In this document: positions 7,526 to 15,323 of the stretch, piece by piece | How positions within the stretch are numbered: the first letter of the stretch is position 1 | Layout: the number at the start of each line of letters is the position of its first letter | Source of the DNA: Hyphomicrobiales bacterium | GTDB taxonomy: Bacteria; Pseudomonadota; Alphaproteobacteria; Rhizobiales; Beijerinckiaceae | Assembly: GCA_016716745.1 (NCBI GenBank) | Contig: JADJVD010000007.1 | Coordinates: 1-64,000 of the forward strand | Length of the DNA stretch: 64,000 nt | Reading direction: 5' to 3' | The notes under the pieces: model-generated | What the model was told of the DNA's origin: nothing | The model's input: the letters and a program-made list of their open reading frames with translations, nothing else | Database searches by the model: none | Program-made: the position numbers and the translations under genes

Positions 7526-8863
7526 ATGGCATCGGCCGCCGAACAGCTCGCAGCCAACATCAATTTCTCGGCGATCGGCAAGGCCGAAGAGCTGAAGAAG
7601 CGCATCTGGTTCACCCTCGGCGCGCTGATCATCTACCGTCTCGGCACCTACATTCCGATGCCCGGCATCGACCCGGTGGCCTTCGCCCAGAGCTTCAGCA
7701 ATCAGCAGAAGGGCGTGCTCGGCCTCTTCAACATGTTTTCGGGCGGCGCTGTTCAGCGCATGGCGATCTTCGCGCTGAACATCATGCCCTACATCTCCGC
7801 CTCGATCATCATGCAGCTCCTCACCAGCGTGGTGCCCTCGCTGGAGGCGCTGAAGAAGGAAGGCGAGAGCGGCCGCAAGATCATCAATCAGTACACGCGC
7901 TATCTCACCGTCGTGCTGGCGGCCTTCCAGGCCTATGGCATCGCGGTCGGCCTCGAGGGCGCCTCGGGCGGCATCGTCGCCGAACCGGGCATGTTCTTCC
8001 GCATCTCGACGACGCTGACGTTGATGGGCGGCACGATGTTCCTGATGTGGCTCGGCGAGCAGATCACCTCGCGCGGCATCGGCAACGGCTCGTCGCTGAT
8101 CATCTTCGCCGGCATCGTCGCCGAATTGCCCGCCGCCATCGCCAACACGCTGGAGCTCGGCCGTCAGGGCGCGCTGTCGACGGGCCTGATCCTCGCCGTC
8201 ATCGTCATGGCGGTCGCCGTCATCGCCGGCATCGTGTTCTTCGAGCGTGCGCAGCGCCGCCTCGTCATCACCTATCCCAAGCGCCAGGTCGGCAACCGCG
8301 TCTACGAGGGGCAGACGTCCTTCCTGCCGCTGAAGCTGAACACGTCGGGCGTCATCCCGCCGATTTTCGCCTCCTCGCTGCTGCTGCTGCCGACGACCAT
8401 CGTCAATGTCTCGGCCTCGGCCGCGACCGGCGGGTTCCTGGGCCTCGTTGCGACCTATCTGGCGCACGGCCGGCCGCTCTACATGTTCATGTATGTCGCG
8501 CTGATCGTGTTCTTCGCCTTCTTCTACACCGCGATCGTCTTCAACCCGACCGAGACTGCGGACAATCTGAAGAAGCACGGCGGCTTCATCCCCGGCATCC
8601 GCCCGGGGGAAAAGACGGCGCAGTACATCGACTTCGTGCTCTCCCGCGTCACCGTCATCGGTGCGGCCTATCTGGCGGTGATCTGCCTCATACCCGAACT
8701 GCTGATTTCCTACGGCGGCTTTCCGGTCTATTTCGGCGGAACGTCGCTTCTCATCGTGGTGAGCGTGACGATGGACACCGTGGCCCAGATCCACGGCCAT
8801 CTGCAGGCGCATCAGTATGAGGGGTTGATCCGCAAGGCCAAACTTCGGGGGAGGAAGAGATGA
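7526..8863 (+). CDS. secY: Protein translocase subunit SecY
   Basis: SecY is the channel of the Sec translocon in the inner membrane. The 445-residue protein shows ten hydrophobic segments in the standard spacing. It has the family motifs LGTYIPMPGIDP near residue 35, NIMPYISASIIMQLLTSVVP around 85-105, the SRGIGNGSSLIIFAGIVAE loop around 185, and GGFIPGIRPGEKTAQYID near 350. The C-terminus overlaps the start of adk by 4 bases (ATGA), so the two are translationally coupled. Confidence 0.98.
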   Translation: MASAAEQLAANINFSAIGKAEELKKRIWFTLGALIIYRLGTYIPMPGIDPVAFAQSFSNQQKGVLGLFNMFSGGAVQRMAIFALNIMPYISASIIMQLLTSVVPSLEALKKEGESGRKIINQYTRYLTVVLAAFQAYGIAVGLEGASGGIVAEPGMFFRISTTLTLMGGTMFLMWLGEQITSRGIGNGSSLIIFAGIVAELPAAIANTLELGRQGALSTGLILAVIVMAVAVIAGIVFFERAQRRLVITYPKRQVGNRVYEGQTSFLPLKLNTSGVIPPIFASSLLLLPTTIVNVSASAATGGFLGLVATYLAHGRPLYMFMYVALIVFFAFFYTAIVFNPTETADNLKKHGGFIPGIRPGEKTAQYIDFVLSRVTVIGAAYLAVICLIPELLISYGGFPVYFGGTSLLIVVSVTMDTVAQIHGHLQAHQYEGLIRKAKLRGRKR

Positions 8864-9438
8864 GGTTGATCCTGCTTGGGCCGCCGGGCGCCGGCAAGGG
8901 AACGCAGGCGCAGCGGCTGGTCGCAAGATATGGGATCCCGCAGCTCTCCACCGGCGACATGCTGCGCGCCGCCGTCAAGGCCGGCACGCCGGTCGGCCTC
9001 AAGGCCAAGGCGGTGATGGACGCGGGCGGTCTGGTGTCGGACGACATCGTCGTCGGCATCATCAACGACCGCATCGAGGAAGCCGACGCGAAGAAGGGCT
9101 TCATTCTCGACGGCTTCCCGCGCACCGTCGCGCAGGCCGAGGCGCTCGACAGGATGCTGGCGCAGAAGGGCCTCAAGCTCGACGCCGTGCTCGAGCTCAA
9201 GGTCGACGAAAAGGCGCTGCTCGCCCGTATCGAGAACCGCGCGCGCGAGACCGTCGCCGCCGGCGGCGCGGTGCGGGCCGACGACAATCCCGAGGCGTTC
9301 AAGGTGCGCCTCGACGCCTATCGCGCGCAAACGGCCCCGGTCTCGGCCTATTACGAGGGCAAGGGCGCGCTGAAGACGGTCGACGGCATGGCGCCGATCG
9401 ACGACGTGACGGCGGCGCTCGCCAAGGCGCTCGGCTGA
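8860..9438 (+). CDS. adk: Adenylate kinase
   Basis: Adenylate kinase interconverts AMP, ADP and ATP in the cytoplasm. The 192-residue protein has the P-loop GPPGAGKGTQ at residues 7-16, the AMP-binding QLSTGDMLRAAV, and DGFPRT at about residue 84. It is the short form without the zinc/LID insertion, common in alphaproteobacteria. The start overlaps the secY stop. In related genomes rpsM follows directly; here a terminator and three RTX genes come first. Confidence 0.98.
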   Translation: MRLILLGPPGAGKGTQAQRLVARYGIPQLSTGDMLRAAVKAGTPVGLKAKAVMDAGGLVSDDIVVGIINDRIEEADAKKGFILDGFPRTVAQAEALDRMLAQKGLKLDAVLELKVDEKALLARIENRARETVAAGGAVRADDNPEAFKVRLDAYRAQTAPVSAYYEGKGALKTVDGMAPIDDVTAALAKALG

Positions 9439-9471
9439 CGCGCAATTTACTGTCGCGTATGTTAAATTGGG

Positions 9472-9498
9472 GCCGACTGCATTGCGGTCGGCCTTTTT
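9472..9498 (+). terminator. Intrinsic terminator after adk
   Basis: A 9-bp stem (GCCGACTGC / GCGGTCGGC, with one G-U pair) and an ATT loop are followed by CTTTTT. It lies 33 bases after the adk stop and is a clear Rho-independent terminator. It would separate the spc transcript from the RTX genes and the alpha-operon genes that follow. Confidence 0.85.
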
Positions 9499-9548
9499 AC
9501 GCGCGCCTTTCGGCTGTCGAAAGATCTACAGCGAGCGCCTTGGTTGTC

Positions 9549-9640
9549 TGTGATGTGACTATACACACAGCGGCGCCCGCCGCTCGCGTCGCTACTGTGC
9601 GGAGGCGCACAGACGCTCGCGCGAGTACGGGAGATCCGCC
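9549..9640 (+). promoter_or_regulatory. Upstream cassette of RTX gene 1 (TGTG-N13-CACA element plus GAGG hairpin)
   Basis: The block holds TGTG (9549-9552) and CACA (9566-9569) separated by 13 bases, in a longer CTGTG/CACAG inverted repeat. A perfect 7-bp hairpin follows with a GAGG loop (CTGTGCG 9595-9601, CGCACAG 9606-9612), then the palindrome CTCGCGCGAG and a GGGAG ribosome binding site 6 to 10 bases before the ATG. Similar blocks, with the same order and spacing of TGTG/CACA and the same hairpin, precede the other two copies. It is likely the promoter/operator and 5' untranslated region; the regulator is unknown. Confidence 0.6.
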
Positions 9641-11338
9641 ATGACGGCGTTTTACTATAACTTCTACACCTCTACGAACGCAGTCGCCGATCATGTCGTC
9701 GATATGGTGGCGGGCGACACGCTGTTCGTCACGCAATATGGCGGCCTTGTCGCGCTCGGCGCCTCGTCCCGCGGCGTCAGCGCCGCCGGCGACGTCAACA
9801 TCAAGATCAGCGGCGAGGTCTATTCGGCGACGGGCTACGGGATTCTCGGCAACGTCGCCTACAGCACGGTCGATATCGGCGCCTCCGGCTCGGTAACCGG
9901 AGGCGATGGCGTCTATCTGAACGGAACGCAGAATGCCATCGCGAATTCGGGAGACGTGCAGGCGACGAACGGCTACGGCCTCTGGAACTCGGGCGACTAT
10001 AGCCGCATCTCCAACACCGGTCGCGTCTCGGCCCATCAGGATGGCGTCTGGAGCGACGGCTCCTACGGGCTCGTCGTCAATTCGGGCGTTGTCGAGGCAA
10101 CGGACAACGCGATCTACGTGGCCTATGGACGCAACACGGTCGTCAATTCGGGCGTCGCCGCGTCGCAAAGTGACGCCGTCGTCGTCTTCGGCGCCGGCGG
10201 AACGGTCTCGAACTACAACAAGATCGTCAACTCCGGCGAAATCACCTCCGCGAACGGCAAAGCGATCTACATTTATTCCTCGAACGGCGATCTCGTCGAT
10301 AATTCGGGAAAGATCGTCGGCGAGACCCAGGGCGTCTATGTCAACAGCGCGTCGGGCACGTCGATGCTGATCCGCAACAGCGGCGAGATCCGCGGCGGCA
10401 GTGGCACGGCGATCTTCGACAACGCCGGCGACATGTCGATCCTCAACACCGGCGCGATCTTCGGCGACGTGCAGCTCAACAGCGGCGCCGACGTCTATAA
10501 CGGCGTCGGGCAGGGCGTCGTCGTCGGCGCGGTCTATGGCGGCGCGGGCGCCGACGCGCTGTCCGGCGGCGAGCTCGCCGACCGCCTGTACGGCGGCGAC
10601 GACGCCGACGCGATCAACGGCCGCGGCGGCGACGATCTGCTTTACGGCGAGGCCGGCGTCGACACGATCTACGGCGGCGCGGGCGCGGACTACATCGAGG
10701 GCGGGCTCGGCGGCGACCTGCTTTACGGTGGCGACGGCTTCGACGAGATCCACGGCAACGAAGACATCGACTTCATCTATGGCGGCGGCGGCGACGACAA
10801 TCTGTTCGGCGAGATCGGCGCCGACACGATCCGCGGCCAGGCGGGCGACGACGTCATTCAGGGCGGCGACGACGCCGACTATCTGTCGGGCGACGCCGGC
10901 AACGACGACGTGCGCGGCGGCCTCGGCGCCGATCAGGTGTTCGGCGGTCTCGGCGAGGATCTGGTGAAGGGCGACGACGGCGACGACACGGTGCGCGGCG
11001 GCTCGGGCAACGACGAGGTGTATGGCGGCGTCGGCACCGACCTTCTGCGCGGCGACGCGGGCGACGATCTTCTGCGCGGCGAGGTCGGCGACGACACGCT
11101 TTACGGCGACTCGGGCGCGGACCTGTTCGTGTTCGAGAACGTCAACAACGGCGCGGACATCGTGCGCGATTTCGTCGACGGGATCGACAAGCTCGACGTG
11201 CCGAACATCGCCTACGCGCTGGCGCACATGGCGACGGTCGGCGGCTCGGCCGTGATCCAGCTCGACGCCGGGCCCGGCAATCAGGTGACGCTGTTCGGCG
11301 TCAACTCCGCCCTCATCACCGCCGCCGATCTGGTGTGA
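9641..11338 (+). CDS. Secreted RTX-repeat protein with N-terminal NSG repeats, copy 1
   Basis: A 565-residue protein with no N-terminal signal peptide. Residues 1-297 are Gly/Ser/Asn-rich with recurring strands such as ISNTGRVS, VVNSGVVEA, IVNSGEITS, IRNSGEIRG and ILNTGAIFG, a pattern that suggests a right-handed beta-helix as in autotransporter passengers. Residues 298-493 are about 21 glycine/aspartate nonapeptides of the GGxGxD type, which bind calcium. Residues 494-565 (FVFENVNNGADIVRDFVDGI onward) resemble the serralysin-type C-terminus recognised by type I exporters. No exporter genes are in the window. It is the first of three tandem paralogues lying between adk and rpsM. The natural role is unknown; a surface or matrix protein is a guess. 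Confidence 0.88.
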   Translation: MTAFYYNFYTSTNAVADHVVDMVAGDTLFVTQYGGLVALGASSRGVSAAGDVNIKISGEVYSATGYGILGNVAYSTVDIGASGSVTGGDGVYLNGTQNAIANSGDVQATNGYGLWNSGDYSRISNTGRVSAHQDGVWSDGSYGLVVNSGVVEATDNAIYVAYGRNTVVNSGVAASQSDAVVVFGAGGTVSNYNKIVNSGEITSANGKAIYIYSSNGDLVDNSGKIVGETQGVYVNSASGTSMLIRNSGEIRGGSGTAIFDNAGDMSILNTGAIFGDVQLNSGADVYNGVGQGVVVGAVYGGAGADALSGGELADRLYGGDDADAINGRGGDDLLYGEAGVDTIYGGAGADYIEGGLGGDLLYGGDGFDEIHGNEDIDFIYGGGGDDNLFGEIGADTIRGQAGDDVIQGGDDADYLSGDAGNDDVRGGLGADQVFGGLGEDLVKGDDGDDTVRGGSGNDEVYGGVGTDLLRGDAGDDLLRGEVGDDTLYGDSGADLFVFENVNNGADIVRDFVDGIDKLDVPNIAYALAHMATVGGSAVIQLDAGPGNQVTLFGVNSALITAADLV

Positions 11339-11355
11339 CGGGCGCTGGCGCGGCG

Positions 11356-11378
11356 GCGGCCCTGAAGCAAGGGGCCGC
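11356..11378 (+). repeat. Hairpin after RTX gene 1
   Basis: GCGGCCCT and AGGGGCCGC pair around a GAAGCA loop with one bulged G, 18 bases after the stop codon. The same hairpin, with a perfect stem, follows copy 2. No T-tract follows, so a Rho-independent terminator is doubtful; it may protect the mRNA 3' end. It belongs to the duplicated unit. Confidence 0.5.
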
Positions 11379-11412
11379 TGCGGCGGCTCGTCGCATGATC
11401 GTCGCCGATCTC

Positions 11413-11506
11413 TGTGATGTGCTGTCACGCACAACGAGGATGGCAAACCGATCTCCTAATGGGTGCGGAGGCGCACAGAAGCTCGCGCGAGTACGGGAGA
11501 TCAGCC
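11413..11506 (+). promoter_or_regulatory. Upstream cassette of RTX gene 2
   Basis: TGTG at 11413-11416 and CACA at 11430-11433 are again 13 bases apart. They are followed by a GTGCG-GAGG-CGCAC hairpin (11463-11476), the CTCGCGCGAG palindrome and the same GGGAGATCAGCC leader before the ATG. The stretch from 11370 to 11506 is almost the same as the one upstream of copy 3, so the duplicated unit carried its regulatory DNA with it. Within the element GTGA and TCAC are 7 bases apart, close to but not matching a CRP-type site (6 bases). Confidence 0.6.
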
Positions 11507-13207
11507 ATGACGGCGTATTATTATAACTTCTACAGCTCGACGAACGTGGCCGGCGACCATGTCGTCGATATGGTGGCGGGCGACACGCTGTTCGTCACGC
11601 AATATGGCGGCCTCGTCGCCCTCGGCGCCTCGTCCCGCGGCGTCAACGCCGCCGGCGACGTCGACATCAAGATCAGCGGCGAGGTCTATTCCGCGGCGAG
11701 CTACGCAATCTACGGCAACGTCGCCTACAGCACGGTCGATATCGGCGCCTCCGGCTCGGTCACAGGAACCTATGGCGTCTATCTGAACGGAACGCAGAAC
11801 GGCATCGCTAACTCCGGCGACGTGCAGGCGACGGGCTCCTACGGCATCTGGAGCACGGGCGACTACAGCCGCATTTCCAACACCGGCCGAATCTCGGCCG
11901 TTGGGGACGGCATATGGAGCGACGGCTCTTACGGGCTCGTCGTCAATTCGGGCGTCGTCGAGGCGGACGACAACGCGTTCTACCTGTCCTATGGGCGCAA
12001 CACGATCGTCAATTCGGGCGTCGCCGCGTCGCAAAATCAGGGCGTCTATGTCTACGGCTCCGGTGGAACGGTCTCGAACTACAACAAGATCATCAACTCC
12101 GGCGAAATCACCTCCGCCAGCAGCAATGCGATCTACTTCTCGGATTCCAACGGCGATCTCGTCGACAACTCGGGACGTCTCGCGTCGGCCGATATCGAGG
12201 GGATTCGGGTCGACAGCACGGCCGCGACGTCGATGCTGATCCGCAACAGCGGCGAGATCCGCGGCGGCAATGGCACGGCGATCCTCGATTACTCCGGCGA
12301 CATGTCGATCCTCAACACCGGCGCGATCTTCGGCGACGTGCAGCTCAATGGCGGCGCCGACGTGTATAACGGCGTCGGGCAGGGCGTCGTCGTCGGCGCG
12401 GTGTATGGCGGCTCGGGCGCCGACACGCTGTCCGGCGGCGAACTCGCCGACCGCCTGTATGGCGGCGACGACGCCGACGCGATCAACGGCCGCGGCGGCG
12501 ACGATCTGCTCTACGGCGAGGCCGGCGTCGACACGATCTACGGCGGCGCGGGCGCGGACTACATCGAGGGCGGGCTCGGCGGCGACCTGCTTTACGGTGG
12601 CGACGGCTTCGACGAGATCCACGGCAACGAGGACATCGACTTCATCTATGGCGGCGGCGGCGACGACAATCTGTTCGGCGAGGTCGGCGCCGACACGATC
12701 CGCGGCCAGGCGGGCGACGACGTCATTCAGGGCGGCGACGACGCCGACTACCTGTCCGGCGACGCCGGCAACGACGACGTGCGCGGCGGCCTCGGCGCCG
12801 ATCAGGTGTTCGGCGGTCTCGGCGAGGATCTGGTGAAGGGCGACGACGGCGACGACACGGTGCGCGGCGGCTCGGGCAACGACGAGGTGTATGGCGGCGT
12901 CGGCACCGACCTTCTGCGCGGCGACGCGGGCGACGATCTTCTGCGCGGCGAGGTCGGCGACGACACGCTCTACGGCGACTCGGGCGCGGACCTGTTCGTG
13001 TTCGAGAACGTCAACAACGGCGCGGACATCGTGCGCGATTTCGTCGACGGGATCGACAAGCTCGACGTGCCGAACATCGCCTACGCGCTGGCGCACATGG
13101 CGACGGTCGGCGGCTCGGCCGTGATCCAGCTCGACGCCGGGCCCGGCAATCAGGTGACGCTGTTCGGCGTCAACTCCGCCCTCATCACCGCCGCCGATCT
13201 GGTGTAG
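11507..13207 (+). CDS. Secreted RTX-repeat protein with N-terminal NSG repeats, copy 2
   Basis: A 566-residue paralogue of the gene at 9641. The start at 11507 is chosen because the sequence from there (MTAYYYNFYSSTN) and its GGGAG leader match the other copies; the frame is open further upstream. The N-terminal repeat domain is the most divergent of the three in its middle part (for example VEADDNAFYLSYGRNTIVNS and the SGRLASADIEGIRVDSTAAT region). Residues from about 290 on (RTX repeats and export signal) are nearly identical to copies 1 and 3. The start-to-start distance to copy 1 is 1866 bases and to copy 3 is 1862. Confidence 0.88.
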   Translation: MTAYYYNFYSSTNVAGDHVVDMVAGDTLFVTQYGGLVALGASSRGVNAAGDVDIKISGEVYSAASYAIYGNVAYSTVDIGASGSVTGTYGVYLNGTQNGIANSGDVQATGSYGIWSTGDYSRISNTGRISAVGDGIWSDGSYGLVVNSGVVEADDNAFYLSYGRNTIVNSGVAASQNQGVYVYGSGGTVSNYNKIINSGEITSASSNAIYFSDSNGDLVDNSGRLASADIEGIRVDSTAATSMLIRNSGEIRGGNGTAILDYSGDMSILNTGAIFGDVQLNGGADVYNGVGQGVVVGAVYGGSGADTLSGGELADRLYGGDDADAINGRGGDDLLYGEAGVDTIYGGAGADYIEGGLGGDLLYGGDGFDEIHGNEDIDFIYGGGGDDNLFGEVGADTIRGQAGDDVIQGGDDADYLSGDAGNDDVRGGLGADQVFGGLGEDLVKGDDGDDTVRGGSGNDEVYGGVGTDLLRGDAGDDLLRGEVGDDTLYGDSGADLFVFENVNNGADIVRDFVDGIDKLDVPNIAYALAHMATVGGSAVIQLDAGPGNQVTLFGVNSALITAADLV

Positions 13208-13221
13208 CCGACGACCGCCCG

Positions 13222-13245
13222 GCGGCCCCTGAAGCAAGGGGCCGC
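13222..13245 (+). repeat. Hairpin after RTX gene 2
   Basis: A perfect 9-bp stem (GCGGCCCCT / AGGGGCCGC) closes a GAAGCA loop, 15 bases after the stop. It is the intact version of the hairpin after copy 1. It has no T-tract. The region after copy 3 lacks it, which marks the end of the duplicated unit. Confidence 0.5.
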
Positions 13246-13279
13246 TGCGGCGGATCGTCGCATGATCGTCACCGATCTC

Positions 13280-13368
13280 TGTGATGTGCTGTCACGCACA
13301 ACGAGGGCGGAAAATCGATCTCCTAATATGTGCGGCGGCGCACAGACGGCGCGCACGGGAGATCAGCC
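13280..13368 (+). promoter_or_regulatory. Upstream cassette of RTX gene 3
   Basis: TGTG at 13280-13283 and CACA at 13297-13300 keep the 13-base spacing. A TGTGCG-GCGG-CGCACA hairpin follows (13329-13344). The CTCGCGCGAG palindrome found in the other two copies is lost by a short deletion, so the hairpin is closer to the ATG. The GGGAGATCAGCC leader is unchanged. Confidence 0.6.
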
Positions 13369-15066
13369 ATGACGGCGTATTATTATAACTTCTACAGCTC
13401 GACGAACGTGGCCGGCGATGATGTCGTCGATATGGTGTCGGGCGACACGCTGTTCGTCACGCAATATGGCGGCCTCGTCGCCCTCGGGGCCTCCGCCTAC
13501 GGCGTCAACGCCGCCGGCGCCGTCGCCATCAAGATCAGCGGCGAGGTCTATTCGGCGACGAGCTACGCAATCTACGGCAACGTCGACTACAGCACGGTCG
13601 ATATCGGCGCCTCCGGCTCGGTAACCGGAAGCGATGGCGTCTTTCTGAACGGAACGCAGAATGCCATCGCGAATTCGGGAGACGTGCAGGCGACGAACGG
13701 CTACGGCCTCTGGAACTCGGGCGACTATAGCCGCATCTCCAACACCGGTCGCGTCTCGACCCAGCAGGATGGCCTCTGGAGCGACGGCTCCTACGGGCTC
13801 GTCGTCAATTCGGGCGTTGTCGAGGCAACGGACAACGCGATCTACGTGTCCTATGGACGCAACACGGTCGTCAATTCGGGCGTCGCCGCGTCGCAAAGTG
13901 ACGCCGTCGTCGTCTACGGCTCCGGTGGAACGGTCTCGAACTACAACAAGATCGTCAACTCCGGCGAAATCACCTCCGCGAACGGCAAAGCGATCTACAT
14001 TTATTCCTCGAACGGCGATCTCGTCGATAATTCGGGAAAGATCGTCGGCGAGACCGAGGGCGTTCATGTCGACAGCGCGTCCGGCACGTCGATGCTGATC
14101 CGCAACAGCGGCGAGATCCGCGGCGGCAACGGCACGGCGATCCTCGACAGCGCCGGCGACATGTCGATCCTCAACACCGGCGCGATCTTCGGCGACGTGC
14201 AGCTCAACAGCGGCGCCGACGTGTATAACGGCGTCGGGCAGGGCGTGGTCGTCGGCGCGGTGTATGGCGGCGCGGGCGCCGACACGCTGTCCGGCGGCGA
14301 ACTCGCCGACCGCCTGTATGGCGGCGACGACGCCGATGCGATCAACGGCCGCGGCGGCGACGATCTGCTCTACGGCGAGGCCGGCGTCGACACGATCTAC
14401 GGCGGCGCGGGCGCGGACTACATCGAGGGCGGGCTCGGCGGCGACTCGCTCTACGGCGGCGACGGCTTCGACGAGATCCACGGCAACGAGGACATCGACT
14501 TCATCTATGGCGGCGGCGGCGACGACAATCTGTTCGGCGAGGTCGGCGCCGACACGATCCGCGGCCAGGCGGGCGACGACGTCATCCAGGGCGGCGACGA
14601 CGCCGACTATCTGTCCGGCGACGCCGGCAACGACGACGTGCGCGGCGGCCTCGGCGCCGATCAGGTGTTCGGCGGTCTCGGCGAGGATCTGGTGAAGGGC
14701 GACGACGGCGACGATACGGTGCGCGGCGGCTCGGGCAACGACGAGGTGTATGGCGGCGTCGGCACGGACCTTCTGCGCGGCGACGCGGGCGACGATCTTC
14801 TGCGCGGCGAGGTCGGCGACGACACGCTCTACGGCGACTCGGGCGCGGACCTGTTCGTGTTCGAGAACGTCAACAACGGCGCGGACATCGTGCGCGATTT
14901 CGTCGACGGGATCGACAAGCTCGACGTGCCGAACATCGCCTACGCGCTGGCGCACATGGCGACGGTCGGCGGCTCGGCCGTGATCCAGCTCGACGCCGGG
15001 CCCGGCAATCAGGTGACGCTGTTCGGCGTCAACTCCGCCCTCATCACCGCCGCCGATCTGGTGTAA
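13369..15066 (+). CDS. Secreted RTX-repeat protein with N-terminal NSG repeats, copy 3 (mosaic)
   Basis: A 565-residue paralogue with the same architecture as copies 1 and 2. It looks like a recombinant. Its first 85 or so residues (MTAYYYNFYSSTNVAG, SYAIYGNV) follow copy 2. Residues about 87-235 (NGYGLWNSGDYSRISNTGRV, VEATDNAIYV, SANGKAIYIYSSNGDLVDNS) follow copy 1 almost base for base, with a small island of copy-2 bases at the YGSGGTVSN segment. The RTX and export regions match both. The start is placed at 13369 by comparison with the other copies and the GGGAG leader. Confidence 0.88.
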   Translation: MTAYYYNFYSSTNVAGDDVVDMVSGDTLFVTQYGGLVALGASAYGVNAAGAVAIKISGEVYSATSYAIYGNVDYSTVDIGASGSVTGSDGVFLNGTQNAIANSGDVQATNGYGLWNSGDYSRISNTGRVSTQQDGLWSDGSYGLVVNSGVVEATDNAIYVSYGRNTVVNSGVAASQSDAVVVYGSGGTVSNYNKIVNSGEITSANGKAIYIYSSNGDLVDNSGKIVGETEGVHVDSASGTSMLIRNSGEIRGGNGTAILDSAGDMSILNTGAIFGDVQLNSGADVYNGVGQGVVVGAVYGGAGADTLSGGELADRLYGGDDADAINGRGGDDLLYGEAGVDTIYGGAGADYIEGGLGGDSLYGGDGFDEIHGNEDIDFIYGGGGDDNLFGEVGADTIRGQAGDDVIQGGDDADYLSGDAGNDDVRGGLGADQVFGGLGEDLVKGDDGDDTVRGGSGNDEVYGGVGTDLLRGDAGDDLLRGEVGDDTLYGDSGADLFVFENVNNGADIVRDFVDGIDKLDVPNIAYALAHMATVGGSAVIQLDAGPGNQVTLFGVNSALITAADLV

Positions 15067-15152
15067 GGGCGCGGGCGCGGCGGTCAGGGCCGGATCGGGC
15101 GGGGCGGGCGCAAAAAACGTCCGGAATCCGGCCCGGCGCCCCGCGATCCGTG

Positions 15153-15181
15153 TTGACGGCCCGGCGAGCTTGCCCTAGAAG
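15153..15181 (+). promoter_or_regulatory. Candidate sigma-70 promoter for rpsM-rpsK-rpoA-rplQ
   Basis: TTGACG (15153-15158) is followed after 17 bases by TAGAAG (15176-15181). The -35 box is strong and the -10 box moderate. A promoter is needed here because the adk terminator and the RTX genes separate these essential genes from the spc transcript. Confidence 0.5.
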
Positions 15182-15204
15182 CCCGCCATCACTCGACGAT
15201 GAGT

Positions 15205-15246
15205 CCCGCCTCCTCGCCTCTGCGAGGGCGCGGGCCTTTGTCTTTT
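15205..15246 (+). promoter_or_regulatory. Terminator-like hairpin in the rpsM leader
   Basis: CCTCGC (15212-15217) and GCGAGG (15222-15227) close a CTCT loop, and an outer stem CCCGC/GCGGG (15205-15209, 15230-15234) extends it. The run CCTTTGTCTTTT follows. It could be the terminator of RTX gene 3, but it lies downstream of the candidate rpsM promoter, so it could also be an attenuator of the alpha operon. Which one applies cannot be decided from sequence. Confidence 0.45.
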
Positions 15247-15323
15247 GATCTCCGCAAGGGCCGGCCTCCACCGGACGCGGAGCTCGACAACCGCCGGACG
15301 ATCCGGCCGACATGGAGAGACCG

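Noticed and set aside
10540..11120. RTX repeat DNA as a CRISPR-like or tandem-repeat array
   Set aside because: The repetition follows the 9-residue protein period (GGxGxDxxx) with varied codons; there are no constant repeats with unique spacers.
11413..11433. CRP-binding site upstream of the RTX genes
   Set aside because: GTGA and TCAC are 7 bases apart, not 6, and copy 1 lacks the TCAC half. The feature kept in all copies is TGTG-N13-CACA.
9497..15000. Long minus-strand frames opposite each RTX gene
   Set aside because: Their repeats (VDRVGVVAAVQAV-like) only mirror the RTX repeats of the coding strand, and they lack start signals.
9641..15066. RTX trio as an insertion sequence or transposon
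   Set aside because: No transposase, terminal inverted repeats or target-site duplication could be seen at either edge. Tandem duplication explains the copies better.
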